NCBI GenBank assembly: GCA_028554755.1
Contig: JAPTOF010000003.1
Location: 9,991,501 to 10,055,500 of the forward strand
Length of the DNA: 64,000 nucleotides
DNA from: Cordia subcordata
Taxonomy: Eukaryota; Streptophyta; Magnoliopsida; Boraginales; Cordiaceae
Reading direction: 5' to 3'
The position numbers were made by a program, and so were the translations under genes. The notes under the pieces were generated by a model that saw nothing but the letters and a program-made list of their open reading frames with translations, was not told where the DNA came from and made no database searches. This document shows positions 1 to 12,407 of the stretch, piece after piece; position 1 is the first letter of the stretch, and each line of letters opens with the position of its first letter.

Positions 1-1733
1 TTTTTGGTTTGAGAGGAGCTCGAAAAAGATAATTCTAGACTAAAACAAGAAAATAAAAAGGGGGTATGTGTGTGTGTGTGGTGGAGGAATCAAGTAATCT
101 AAGGGAGTCAAACACATGAAAATAAGGACAAGGGTGATTACGTCTTGCAAATGAGTGATTACTAATTCTTGTTAGGGTTGCTTGATGGGTTATACTTGGG
201 TTGCTCTAATTTAGACCTCTAATTAGCCTCCTAATTGGTACCCTAAGCCTCAATGCGGGTCCGTCCCTAAGTGGTGATGCCTAGAAGTAAAGTGTAGTCT
301 TTATAACTTAGGAATTAGGGCTAGCTAATAGGGTTCTAGATGATTTAGATCAATCTAACCCTAGCACAGAGTTTACTAATTAGTTCCCCAAGTTAACCTT
401 AGGACTTGGCACAAGTCCGTCCCTAAGCTTTGCCCCACTTAGAGCTACGGCATGGTCCTTATGAAACTAGGGCATTAGGGTGGACTAACTAGTCTTCTTA
501 AGTTAACTAAGGTCAACTAAACCTATCTCGATTCTTATTGGCTGGATTTAAAGCCAAAGGGAACTCGACCTTGGCTAGTTACTAGTTGCGCTCCATCGAT
601 GGCATCACAATAGCGGAAATTAACAATTACGTGCAAAGCATACACATCTAGGGCATGGCATTCGAGAATATTTCGGACTATTCTACTACTAAGTACATAG
701 AAATACTTAGATTATATCAATTTAAGCTATGTCACTCAACATGTATGCAATAGAAGCTAGTTATGCTATTAAGTATGCAAACACATACATAGACATGTAT
801 ATAGGCATACCTACTTCGTGTAATCATCACACAAACATATAGACATACTAGCACAATGATTTATAAATCATTAATAGCAAAATAGACTTCAATATACATA
901 TGCAACATCATTGAGGTATTTCAACAAACACATAGACATGTATGTAAAATGGCCTTTGAAACCCTAAATAAAAGCATATAAATATATATAGATATATATA
1001 TATGTATGTATATATATGTATAGATCCATCAAGTACCCATAAGAATAATGTAATAGTCATCCGTAATACAAGAGTAAATCACCTTACATAGCTCTAATCA
1101 TACATAGATTACCTTAGGATAAAAGAGAGATACCCTTTTATCCATAACCATGTTTTACAATCCAAGAGCTTATGCCTAAATCCTTGTGTTTGATCCTCTT
1201 AGAGGCTTGATTCCAAAGTGTTTTTGTGTTTAGAAGTGTATGTGTGAGGTAGGTGAGATTTAGGTTTTACTGTGTAAGAAGTGGGTGTGAATTTGTGTGT
1301 GAATGGATGATGATCAGTTCGTCATCATTGGGCCTTATTTATAGCTATCAGTGGCACTACTAGTTGACCCTACTCATTAGCTCGTACGCTCTACCAGTAC
1401 AGCTATTCTTCTCTGAATCTACCGTCTGACCTTACCGATCAGCCAGTATTTCAAGGTGGTCGACCGGTTCTCCAAATTTCTTCAAAACTCCATCTTCTTT
1501 GCTTCCGGCCTTTACCCCACGACCCATACACCTTCTATCTTCATCACCCATCATTGTGCAAGCTCCGGTTTCACGCTATAACTCGCCTATGGCACAAGGT
1601 TAAGCTTTTAGTGTAGCATTTAACCTTAAAACTAACTATATACACTTACATTCTTATATGCACAAATATAGTATAAACATTACACTAAAGCTATCTAATA
1701 AGATGCAAATATACACACAAATCCAACACATCA
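1..1733 (-). mobile_element. LTR copy A (Ty3/gypsy-like family), cut by the window edge
   Basis: Read on the minus strand this begins TGATGTGTTG (terminal CACATCA on + at 1727-1733) and runs out of the window at position 1. It aligns in order with copies B (1919-3745) and C (21692-23664): a terminal GTGTG-rich start, a block 'aatgctacact', a GTCGAC-rich cluster (+ 1360-1470), a TATA-like box (+ 1336-1345), a TA microsatellite, then blocks around 'gtccgtccctaag'. It is clearly diverged from B and C. By comparison with C about 170 bp is missing off the left edge. No internal retroelement region adjoins the visible end, so it is a solo LTR or the 5' LTR of an element lying to the left. Confidence 0.72.
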
Positions 1734-1918
1734 ATTATTATTATTATTATTGTTGTTGTTGTTGTTGTTGTTGAAAATGTACTATTGTTATTATTATAAT
1801 TATTTTTATTAATTTCTTAATTTTTTTATTGCAGTTAAATCATTATTACATTCAATGTATGATTGCAAGATATGTTATGGCTAACAAACCTAGACTAGAG
1901 GGTACCTCCCTTCTCGTG
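1734..1918. repeat. Spacer with (ATT)n/(TTG)n microsatellite
   Basis: This 185-bp AT-rich spacer lies between two inverted LTR copies. It starts with runs of ATT and then GTT/TTG triplets (about 1734-1772) followed by TTATTA-rich sequence. No coding potential is visible. Confidence 0.7.
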
Positions 1919-3745
1919 TGATGTGCTTCATTTTTGTGTGTGTTTGCATCGTATTTTATCTATGTTTTAGAGGTGCTATGAGCTTATATAGTTGCATTAG
2001 TGCAATACTTATGTAAGGGGCAGGCTTAAGCATATACAATTATACATAGTTGAGTTTAAAAGATAAATGCTACACTAATTGCTTGTTCTCGATGATTTAG
2101 GTGAGTCTTGGGTCAATGCCTAGGTTGGATGATGATGGGTGATGGAGATGGAAGGTGCAAAGGTCATGGGGAGAAGATCGGAGGCCAAAACAAAGTAGGT
2201 TAGACGCTAAAAAGCTCAACAGGTCGACCGAAAAGTAGAGCTGGTCGACAAGCAGGACCAAAGAGCATCATTATTTAACCAATCGAGTCAAGCCTTCAGT
2301 CAGTTGACTATCTTGGTTGACTGGTGACTCTAGAGGGTAGCCCCGTTGAGCCAGTTAACTACCCCTAGAGCCGGTCGATCAGCTAGGTCAACTGACAATG
2401 TGCAGCTCTCTATAAAAAGGGCCTGATTTTTGCTATAATTTGTCGTCTATTCACACACACATTCACACCAACTTTACACACACACTAAACTCTAGTCCAC
2501 CTATCTCACACATTTTCACACACTTCCTACTTGGATTCAAGCTTTTCTAAAGGAATTTAACAACTTTGGAAGTGAGATTTGCAACAAGAATAGCTAGGAT
2601 GGAAGGGAAGTTTATATTCTCTCTTTCATCCTACTTTTTGTTATGCTTGAGTAGACTTGATTAGGGTGATTTAGCTTGTGAAATGGATTGATTTAACACC
2701 GTTATGTTATGGGATTTTGATGGCTTATATATATACATACTTTGTTTTTTTTTTCCTTCTTCAATGGCTTTTATACATGTCTATATGTTTGATAAAATTC
2801 CTAAGTGTAGTATGTATAAAAAATTGAAGTTTATTTGCTACTAAACATCTCTAATCCATCTTATAATCATGTCTATATGTTTATTTGTGGATTGTATAAA
2901 GTGGGTATTGCTTTGTTCATGTCTATGTGAGTAATAGCATGCCTAGCTGTGAATATATCTTCAATAATGCCTAAATGTTGGTATCCAATTGCTATTAATG
3001 GTTTAATTCAAACATGATGATGCTCGGTAGTCGAATAGGTCCTTTTCTCTGTGAATAGCTTGGCCTAGAACATGTATGAATGCACTAACAAGTCAAATCT
3101 TGCTTTAGTGATCCTAGAATAATGGTGCACAATTTAGGACTAGCCTAGATTGAGTCCTCTTTAGCTTTGAACCAGCTAATAGGAGTCCTAATAGGTTTAA
3201 TTGACCTTAGTAAGCCTAGGTCTTGGCTTTAAATCCAACCAATGGTTTAGGAACTAGGGTAGGTTTGTTCTAGGTCATCTAGGAAGCTAGTTAGTCACTC
3301 CAAGGACTGAGGTCATAAGGACCATGTCGTGGCACTAGATGGCGTCGCCTAGGGACAGACCCACACCGAGTCCTAGGAAGAAATTAAGACACTAGTTAGT
3401 AACCTATTCAAGAGCAATCACCATAATTAAGCCATTTCCCATAATCCTATAGCATTTGAGTCTAAAATCACCTATTGGCAAGCAAAAGTCACCTTAACCT
3501 ACTCCAATAGCTGTTTCCCATAATGTTGTTTCATTTCCTTTCTTTGAGCTCCTATTAAATCCAAAAAGTACAAAAATATATTTAGTTTAGGTTTTCTTTT
3601 AGGCACCCTCTAAGATACACACGTATAGGATTCTTTCTGCGAGTTAGCCTCTCTATGGTTTGGCACCATTCTTGCACACACTATATTGCACCGATATATG
3701 CACTTATGGGTATTTAAGGCTTACTCCAATAGAGAAACACCATTA
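1919..3745 (+). mobile_element. LTR copy B, probable solo LTR
   Basis: It starts TGATGTG at 1919 and follows copy C along its length: the 'aaatgctacactaat' block, GTCGAC-type motifs (2220-2400), a TATA box (tataaaaa, 2411-2418), a short TA tract, 'gggacagacccacaccgagtcctag' style blocks near 3350, and the 3' segment 'ttggcaccattcttgcaca' near 3660. The 3' end is degraded: copy C ends CACATCA, while here only a weak match ending about 3745 is found. No primer-binding site follows and no clear target duplication was found, so a truncated solo LTR is the best reading. Confidence 0.68.
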
Positions 3746-3779
3746 TGGACAACACAAGACATATTTGAGGATAGGCGCC

Positions 3780-5742
3780 ATCTCGCAGAAAGAGGTGCAA
3801 GTCCCCTGATGCGATAAGTATCTCTATGATAAGCGAGAGCACCCTTGAGTTTAGGATGCACTATACACACGGGCTTTTATGTGTGTTACGTGGCAAGTGA
3901 GCATGAGTTTTATTTTCCCATGCTGACATCACTTGTTGAGAGGTAGAGGGAAGAGACACACACATTTCACCTCACCTGCGGAGAGGCTACCATTACCCTC
4001 CAGGATATAGCTGTATTGTGGGATTTACCTGTACAGGGTGACACTATGCCAGTGTTGGAGAAACTACGGGTCCAAGTTTCTGATTAGCAGTAGCTTTCCA
4101 AGGAGATATATGGCATTGCAATGGTCAGAGAGGCCATTACTTCAAAAACTGGCAAAATGGGGTTGGCTAAGCTGAGAAAGGCATATATAGAAACTTGTCC
4201 AGTGAATACCACCCCCATAGAGGCAAAGCAATGTGCCAATTTATGGATTTCTCATTCATTAATTGTCATTTTTTGCCGACGCCAGTGGTATTTTAGGAGA
4301 CATGAATTGGTTGTTTGTGTTGCGGGACTTTGATAGGATTAAGTCTTTGAATTAGGGCACTACAACACTTGTGTATTTATATCATCAATTACATCTATGT
4401 GCATATGGTGATATGACTAACTTATGCAGTGGATTTACTTTTATGTAGGTATTAAAATTATTCATTTATGTATTTGTACATTTAATAGAAGCTCTTATGT
4501 TGATAATGTTGTTATTTACGTGCAGTGATGGTTATTCAATAGATTCGATATTATCAAACCCACACTCTATCTGCCTAATGCGCAATATATGCGGAAGTCA
4601 CGCCTGTCAAAGACTAATTGGAACTTATCAGGAGAACCCCAAGGAGCAATATACCTCTGGACAAAGGGGTTTCGGGATATAGTGAATGAAGGGTTACTCG
4701 TGCTTTGAGATACGCTAGACAAAATGCAACCCGACCAGTTCAATAAAGATGAGGTTGTGTATGTGTGTATATGTGTGTATATATAACAATAACTATTCAA
4801 ATTTAACTAATCATGTTAAAACAAATTACATTACAGTTCGATTGGCAATCGTATAGTTGTACACTAGAAAAGCTTCCAACTTATTATACCGAGGGGTCTG
4901 GCAACTGAAGGGCTAAAGTCCCCCTCATTTATGGGAGAATATTGGATTACCATTGACTTGATAGGGTGATTTCTTAGTTTGCCTTGCGCTAGTTGATCCT
5001 AGATCTACCGTTGCTGCCTACCTCATGGACCACGTAAGAAGGAAAGAGAAAATCAAGGACCCGTTGGAGTTAGTGCGCTTAAGAGGTATCTAAGGCAACC
5101 TTGTGAGAGTTATAGCCAAAGAGAGCCCAACTGCAGTGCCATTAGAGGAGTTTATGTAGTGGTATCGTTGTCGCTCTATCATGGTGATTGCTTATTCCAT
5201 TTCAAAGCAGACACATCGGGGTTATCTTACACATGTTTCAAACACAGAACATCTTGTGAATATGTGTCATATTGTTCTCGATGCTTTATGTTTGTGAGTA
5301 AGAGATAGGATGTAACCATTACTTATTGTTATTATGTTCCATGTGCTATCTGGATGGCTATGATGGGGAATATGTATCACCATCTATGCCGCGTGTCCCA
5401 ATAGTATAGCCAGGGCATTTTCTCTTCTGATCATTTCTGGCCCGAGATGTATGCTGTGATGGACGAGATACAGTGGGCATTACAGCGGACATGTCACCAG
5501 CATGTTCTAGAGATGCCCGTCTATTTCGATGTCTCTACATCCATGCAGATGTAGTGTACGACACCTCCCCAGCCAATGCAGCTGTCTCAAACCTTGCAGT
5601 ATACATCTATGTGGACGTCCTCACAGCCATAGTAGCCCCTGTTGTCATTTTAGACCCAGCAACCATCGCAGTGGCCCAAGCAGCCATCGCAGTAGCCCTA
5701 ACAGATGTCACAATGGTGCCATCTCTTCACGCAGTTCCAGCA
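3780..5742 (+). pseudogene. Plant mobile domain (PMD) gene, 5' part, interrupted at 5742
   Basis: Near 3935-4060 the + strand encodes a diagnostic PMD block: ERxREETHTFHL followed by CGEATITLQDIAVLWDLP, the region that in PMD proteins reads HLPCGE-TITLQDV. Further PMD-like pieces follow in other frames: a degenerate stretch at 4121-4330 and an 'EFMxWYRCRS' motif near 5145-5180 resembling the FxxWYR motif late in the domain. From about 5560 the frame becomes rich in Gln, Pro and Ser with QPSQ repeats. Stops and frameshifts break it, so it is a decayed gene. PMD proteins are known from MULE and Ty3/gypsy transposons and from the MAIN/MAIL host genes. The position, convergent with a MULE transposase at 14950-17374, favours a MULE passenger. 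A Copia-like insertion at 5743 splits it; coding sequence resumes at 13964 in the joined target. Confidence 0.7.
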
Positions 5743-7290
5743 TGTTAGGAATGGTGTCCTAAAGTCAGTCGTCTATTGCAGACTTCATACTGATTTATAC
5801 ATGAATCATCTTGCTGTTGGCCTTATGTCATATCGTACATCTTCTTCTTAATTGTTAGATCATGACGTAGTCCTTAGGATAACCTAATGGGGCTATATGA
5901 ATGAGGAATAGCCTAATCGTCCCTAGACTTGGTTAATAACCGAATGATAAAATTGATACTAGGACATCAATTCTATTGAGCATAGGTTATAATGCATCAC
6001 ATGAGTTAGTTATTCTCATGACCAAAAGGTGCAGAGACATTGGTGCGACCCATGGTAAGGTGTGGAGACATGCCCACTGAACATGACTCTATTAAGAGTA
6101 TCCTATGGTATGTACCCCACTATCAAAGGACAGCTTGTGGTACCCATAGATGTTGCATTCTCTCATACCTAAGACCACTATAGAGATTTGTGGATTATTC
6201 CCCATGCTTTGGTATCAAACTATCTGGATTTCTATTCTGGTGACGAAAGGCTGCTGGGTATGGGCAAGTGCCACAAAGTCAATGCGTAGGTCAAGATGGG
6301 ATTTATTGCTCTAGGTATTAGGAAAATGATATTTTGCTTAGTCCTAATTCATTAAGACTTTGGCCAAAGCTTTTCACGTTATGTGTCACGTGGTTACGTC
6401 ATAATGAGCCATGACGAGATTGTGACTTGACATAGAATAGATGATTAGGGGTTTGACGATTTACCATACCTCTACAGTTATTTTGGAATATCGAGGGTTA
6501 TAGGGAATCCAACAGAGTGTCCAAGTTCATTGAATATTGTCTTGCTACTATTCAGCTTATCCGGATGTCGACAACTGTTGCTAGATGGCATTATCGATTA
6601 ACACAAGAATAGTCCTTGTATTACCTGTTTAAGTTTGAACCTACGGAGTCACGCATATGGTAGAGAATTAATTGGAGGATTGACCTTATTGTAATTATCT
6701 CTATCATGTTTAATTGATATTTAGACATGTTATTATATAATTATGAATTAAATAATATTATGGGTAATTAAAATTAGACATAGTTAATTGAGAATTGAAT
6801 ATTATAACATTTAATTATTTATTACGGTTCACAGAATTAATTTTGGTTATGTCTAGCTAACACTAGATATGTGGATCAAAATTAATTCATGGGAAATTAT
6901 TTATAAATTAAATATAGATTAATTTGGATTTGAGAAGTCCATGATTCTTAGTCCAAAGAGTTGGACTTATTGGGTTGTAAAGATGAGTTTTATAGATGGC
7001 CCATATCTCTATATATAGAGAGAATTCACTTTTTCTACTTACGATGATTTTTGAGAAAAACCTACTCCCAAAACAATTATCAGAATACTCTCTAGAAATC
7101 AAAATAACTCTTCCCACTATGCCTCCTCTTACTATTCTGACCACGCGTACGAAGAGGAGCTCAATGCTTCCACAATGCAAGGTTTTCAATGCAAGACATA
7201 CGAGGTAATTTAAATTTGTTGAAATATTTTTAATTCTAGAGTTTGATCCCGTCCATGGAAAACAGGAGAAAGTCTCCTCGATTTCCTACA
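5743..7290 (+). repeat. 5' LTR of the 5743-13958 element
   Basis: The LTR is 1548 bp, from TGTTAGGA to CCTACA. It is collinear with the 3' LTR (12408-13958) and, inverted, with the solo LTR at 9819-11367. Point differences between the two outer LTRs are numerous, so the insertion is not recent. Confidence 0.88.
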
Positions 7291-7312
7291 ACAGTATTAG
7301 AGCCAAGGCTCT
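7291..7312 (+). other. Primer-binding site (initiator Met-tRNA type)
   Basis: Directly after the 5' LTR lies 'acagtattagagccaaggct', a decayed form of the plant retroelement primer site TGGTATCAGAGCC. This fixes the orientation of the element and the LTR border. Confidence 0.8.
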
Positions 7313-9818
7313 TTTACATATTTTATGATTTTATCACATAATTGAGATTGTATATATATTCAATATATACATGATTGTATGATAGTTATTTCAGAGATTG
7401 ATTGTTAGTCTTTGAAAATAGAATTAAATTGCTTGTAGGATTATATCTAGATTTGCGTTTTAGTGTTGTGTCATTGATGTTGCCCAATATATGAATTCAT
7501 GTTTTTATGCATATGCAATTATTCTACTCACAGTCCACATTAATACTGTAAAGGACATCATAAATGTTTTTTTCAAAGAACTGTGTATGCTGCCATTGTC
7601 AAGACTTGATTGCCACCACATATGGTTGAAAGTTTGAAAAAAGTTTTTCTTGAAAATTCTGTTGTAATGGTCATGGTAGAAAACAAAAAAATTAGTTTTC
7701 GTGTTTTAATCTCTAAAGAAAAAGAATATGTTTTTTTGTCTTTCTCTGCGTGCTTGACACCTTTTCATCTTCTTTGCACCCAAAAACTTCCCATCACCTA
7801 CCTTATAACACTGCAATTTTGGTTTTCAATTGATCTTTGCCACTGTGTTCTCTTTATCCCCCTTTCTCGTGACCCCTCATCTTTCATGATTCTATTGATC
7901 TTTGTCGGACAAAGGTTGACCCATTTAAACTATGATGGGTAATGGTAGTCGTCGGCGTTAGGGTTCTTGTGGTGGTCGCAGGGTTGTCGCTTAAATAGTT
8001 CTGCTCGGTGCTAGGGATTTGATGGTGGCAGCTCATTTTTTTTGGAAGAAAAGGATTGTATTTTTAGAGTTAATTTTGGGTCGGGTATGACCTGATTTAG
8101 CCCATGGGTTTAGTTCAAAATTGTTTTCATTTGTTTTTTTTTTGTTGTTTGCAGGACAACTTGTAATGTATTTGAAAAAAAAGGGGGGCTAGCTTCGAGT
8201 TTCGAACTCTAGACCACTGATTTCAACAAAAATCTTTTTAACCGGCCTTTTATCACTAATCCATGTATGTTTGTTGGTTGTTACATAAGTTCTTATACTT
8301 TATCTGGCATGGTTTTTTGATGGACTTGTTTAGTTGATACTTAGGCCTTAAAATTGTTAGGTCTTAGGTCTTGTGTTTTGGACTAGTGGCTTAAAATGCT
8401 TAGGTCTAATAATGAGAGTCATTTAATTTGAATTCAATTGCTTGGGCCTTATTTTTATTTTGTATAGTGATATTCTTTTTAGCTTAAGCAAGTGTTTTTC
8501 TTGTTGGGCTTAATTTATCGGTAGAATTCCAAAAGGCCTAAATCTATGAAATGGGCTATTGGCTTAAAATGTTAGACCTAGTTGTTAAGGGTTTGATCTA
8601 TATTTAGTTGAACTAAGTTAGTATCCATTAGGCTTAGGTTTGACCAATAAATTAATTTGTTAATTTGATGGGTTATGAATTGGATTGTTTTAAGTATAGA
8701 CTTCAAATATTTTTTTAATTATATATATTTCTTGATTAAAATTTTGAACTTGAAAATCTTTTCAATACTCCTATAATTAAGTATAGACTTAATTGAATAA
8801 TTCTAAGGCATGCTTTCCATTTAATTAGTATGGCTAATTAAACAAGTTTTTCACTTTATATGATTTTGTTAAATGTTATTTTAAATTACATTATTAATAA
8901 CTAGTTTGTTGATTCTCTTTTGAGTTATTTTAGTGATAAACTAACTTTTATTAATAAAATAAATATAAGATATTTATTTTAGAGCCCATGCATGTTCATA
9001 ATTATGTTTTGAAACCCAATTAATTTAAAAAATGTGTTTTAATTAATTAGAAGAGCCCAAAATTAAAAAGAAAAATCCTATTGCCCTAGTTATTTTAAAA
9101 TTAGTTTTAATTAGCTGGATAAGCCCTTAATTTATCAAAATTTTGATTTTGAGCCCAATTAACTGGAAGGTAGTTATAAGTAATTGGATAATAACCCAAA
9201 GTTAGTCAAAATTGATATTTTAATTCTAATTAATTTAAAAGGAGTCTTAATAATTGACAAAGGCCTATTAATGAGTCAAAATTATGATTTGACCTCAATT
9301 AATTTTAAAAATAGTTTTAATTAATTAGATTAGCCTTTTAGTTGGTCAAAATAGTGATTTTGACCCCAGTTAATTAGAAAAGAGCTTTTAATTAATTGAA
9401 TAACGTCCAAATGCTAGTCAAAATTAGATTTTGACTCCAATAAATTTAAAATAAGATTTTAATTAACTAGAGACCCCCTAATTAATCAAAATGGAGATTT
9501 TGACCCCAATTAATTTTAGATGAAGTTTTAATTAATTGGAGGGGTTGATTTAATACTATTAAATTGGTCCAATAATTGTGCAATAAAATCATGAATTATT
9601 TATGCATTTTCTTTATTATGCTGTATGACATATTTTGGTGTGGTTATAGGCAATCCTTCAAGAAACCACAGATGTCAACAATGTATGGACATTGGTTGGC
9701 TAGATCCGTAGAGTGAAAAATGGTTGATGAAGGGGTTTTAGTAGGTTAAGACCTACAATGCCTAACTAGTTGTTAAAAGGCCTTATGAATGTTGTAGTTT
9801 GACTATGACAAGAATTTC
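7313..9818 (+). other. Non-coding internal region, left half
   Basis: No retroelement domain is visible in any frame. The small frame at 7610-7942 has no recognisable motif and reads like chance sequence from pyrimidine-rich DNA. From about 8970 the region turns into degenerate repeats (separate entry). Confidence 0.6.
8970..9545. repeat. Degenerate ~70-bp tandem repeat
   Basis: A unit of the pattern 'gattttgaccccaatt', then 'aatttaaaa-agttttaattaatt', then 'agcccaatt-gtcaaaat' recurs about seven times. Near-copies of the gattttgac core lie at about 9139, 9210, 9286, 9354, 9427 and 9490, spaced 63-76 bp. The copies are diverged, so the array is old. It lies in the non-coding inside of the 5743-13958 element. 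Confidence 0.75.
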
Positions 9819-11367
9819 TGCAGGAAATCTTTAGGGCTTTCTCTGGATTTCCTCGTGCGGGATCAAGTTCTAGAATAAAAATTTTCAAGAGATTCAAAAC
9901 TACCTCGTAATTCTTGCGTTGAAAATTTTTCCCTTGCGGAAGAATTGAGCTTCTCCTCTTCATACATGATTAAAAATAGTAGGAGGAGGCTATTTTTGAG
10001 TTTAGGGTTTAGGAGAGAATTTTCTGATATTAGGTTTGCACAAAAACAGACGTCTAAGAAATAATGAGAAGTCTCCTTATATAGGGAGATATGGGCTTTC
10101 CATAAAGCCCATTCCCACAACCCAATAAGACAACTCTTTGGGCTTAGAATAATGGACTTCCTAAATCCATAATAAAGCCAAATTAAATCCATATTTAATT
10201 TATAAACAATAGCCCATGAATTAATTTTGATTACATATTCAGTGCTAGCTAGACATAGACAAAATCAATTGTGTGGCCCGTAATAAGTAATTAAATATTA
10301 TTATAATATTTAATTCTCAATAAATATCTATAATGTTAATTACTTATAGTATTATTTAATTCATAATTAAATAATAACACATTTAATTCATAATTAAACG
10401 TGACCAACATTATTATAGTAGGGTCAATCCTCCAATTAATTTCTAACCATATGTGTGACTCCGTAGGTTTAAACTTAAACCAGTAATATAAGAACTATTC
10501 TTATACCAATCGATGATACTGTCTAGGAACAGTTCCCGACGTCCAAATAAGCTGAATAGTTGCAAGGCAATATTCAACGAACCTGGACACTATGGTGGAT
10601 TTGCTATGACCCTCGATATTCCGAAATAACCCAAGGGGCATGGTAAAACTGTCAAAACCCCTATTCAGGTATTCCATATCAAGTCCCAATCTTGTCATCA
10701 CTCATTATAATGTAACCACGTGACACATAATGTGGAAAGCTTTGGCCAAAGTCTTAATGAATTAGGGTTAAGTAGAATATTATTCTCCTAATACCCAGAG
10801 CGATCAATCCTATCTTGACCTACACATTGACTTTGCGGCACTTGCCCACACCCAGCAGCCTTTCATCACAGAATTAGAAATCTAGATAGTCCAGTACCAA
10901 AGCGTGGGAAGTAATCTGCAAGTCTCTATGACGGTCTCAGGTTTGAGGGAATATCGCATCCATGTGCACCACAAGCTATCCTTTAACAGTAGGGTACATA
11001 CCACAGGATGCTCGTAAATAGAGTCGTGTTTCGTGAGAATGTCTCCACGCCTCACCGTGGGTCACACTGGTGTCTCCACACCCCTTGGTCAAGAGGATAA
11101 CCAACTCATGTGATGCACTATAACTGATGCTTGATGGTATCGATGTCCTAGTATTGATTCTATCATTTTGTTATGAACTATGTTCAAGGACGATCAAGCT
11201 ATCTCTCATTCACATAGCCCTATTAGGTCATCTCAAGGACTACATCATGATCTAACTATCAAGGAGAAGATGTACGATATGACGTAAGGCCAAAAGTAAG
11301 ATGATTCATGTACAAATTAGTACGAAATCCATAATAGACGATTGACTTTAAGACACCATTCCCAACA
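9819..11367 (-). mobile_element. Nested solo LTR, inverted, with exact 5-bp TSD
   Basis: The reverse complement reads TGTTGGGAATGGTGTC through to TTTCCTGCA and is collinear with the outer LTRs over its full 1549 bp. It is flanked by a perfect duplication ATTTC (9814-9818 and 11368-11372). No internal region is present, so this is a solo LTR left by recombination of a second, related element that inserted in opposite orientation. Confidence 0.9.
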
Positions 11368-11372
11368 ATTTC

Positions 11373-12393
11373 CACTGATAATGATGCTCAAGTTCATTTG
11401 CATTGTTCATGTATAAGATGCATGCTTGTATCATGAAATCTAATCAATAGGTGCCTAAATGGCTTTCCTTCAAGGTGAGCTAAAAAAAGATGTGTCAGCT
11501 GAATAGTTGACATCTACTGCGAAGATTATAGAGCATATGTTTATTTAGCTCATGTCTTGTCCAAGTATTCTGGGTTAATACTTAATTTTGATAAAGTATC
11601 AAGACATATGTCTTCATTAAGAATGAAGTGTGCCCTATATCTACTAGTAGGCTAACGTTCGTGTGACTGTTTACAGTATAGTAATACGAATGACATTTTT
11701 TATACTATAAAATGGAAAACTATATCTATTGTCTTTGTTCTCCATAATTGTTTTTTCTGGAAAGGTATCCTATGTGCTTGGGATCATAATCTATATTGAT
11801 AGAAAAGGGAGGTTAATGGGACTATCCTAGTATACGTACATTGACTTCATGTTGAAATAGTTCAACTTATTGAATTCTAAAAAAGGTTTATGGGAATTTA
11901 TTGTTCAAGAAAAATTTGTTTGATAGATTTCTCTAGAGAGGAATATATGAGTAAAATCCTAATCATTTAGACAATAGGATATACTAAGTACATTATGTCA
12001 TGTAAAAGGCCTCATGAGGCTTAATCTTTTTGTACTATTAGTAGGTATTATGATGATCCCAACTAAGGGCACTGGTAATTGGTGGAGACCATTCTTTAGC
12101 ACATTGAGTGTAGGAGTACCAATGGCTCGTCTATGGAGAAGTTTGACGTGAAACTAGTCAGTTGAACTGATTTAGCTTTTGGTCAGACAAAGATGATGTT
12201 AATTGCTGAGTATTTAAGATTATGTTTACTAGAAGAGTTCTAAGCATACGATTTGATGTTACTACCTTCTTTAAGCTAGAGGTAATGAACATTTGCAAAA
12301 AACGTGTAAAAAAGAATGTTTTGCCAACTCCTTAGACAAAACCCTCAGGATTATGAGTTGATGGGTATAAGATATAGATTTGACTGGCTTTAG
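11373..12393 (+). other. Non-coding internal region, right half
   Basis: No open frame of useful length and no RNase H or other pol motif is recognisable on either strand. It runs up to the purine tract before the 3' LTR. Confidence 0.55.
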
Positions 12394-12395
12394 TC

Positions 12396-12407
12396 CAAGT
12401 GGGAGAT
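12396..12407 (+). other. Polypurine tract
   Basis: The purine-rich run 'aagtgggagat' lies immediately before the 3' LTR start TGTTAGG, as expected for the plus-strand primer of reverse transcription. Confidence 0.75.

Noticed and set aside
8970..9545. CRISPR-like or satellite centromeric array
   Set aside because: The units are degenerate, unequal in length and without spacers, and are confined to one retroelement interior.
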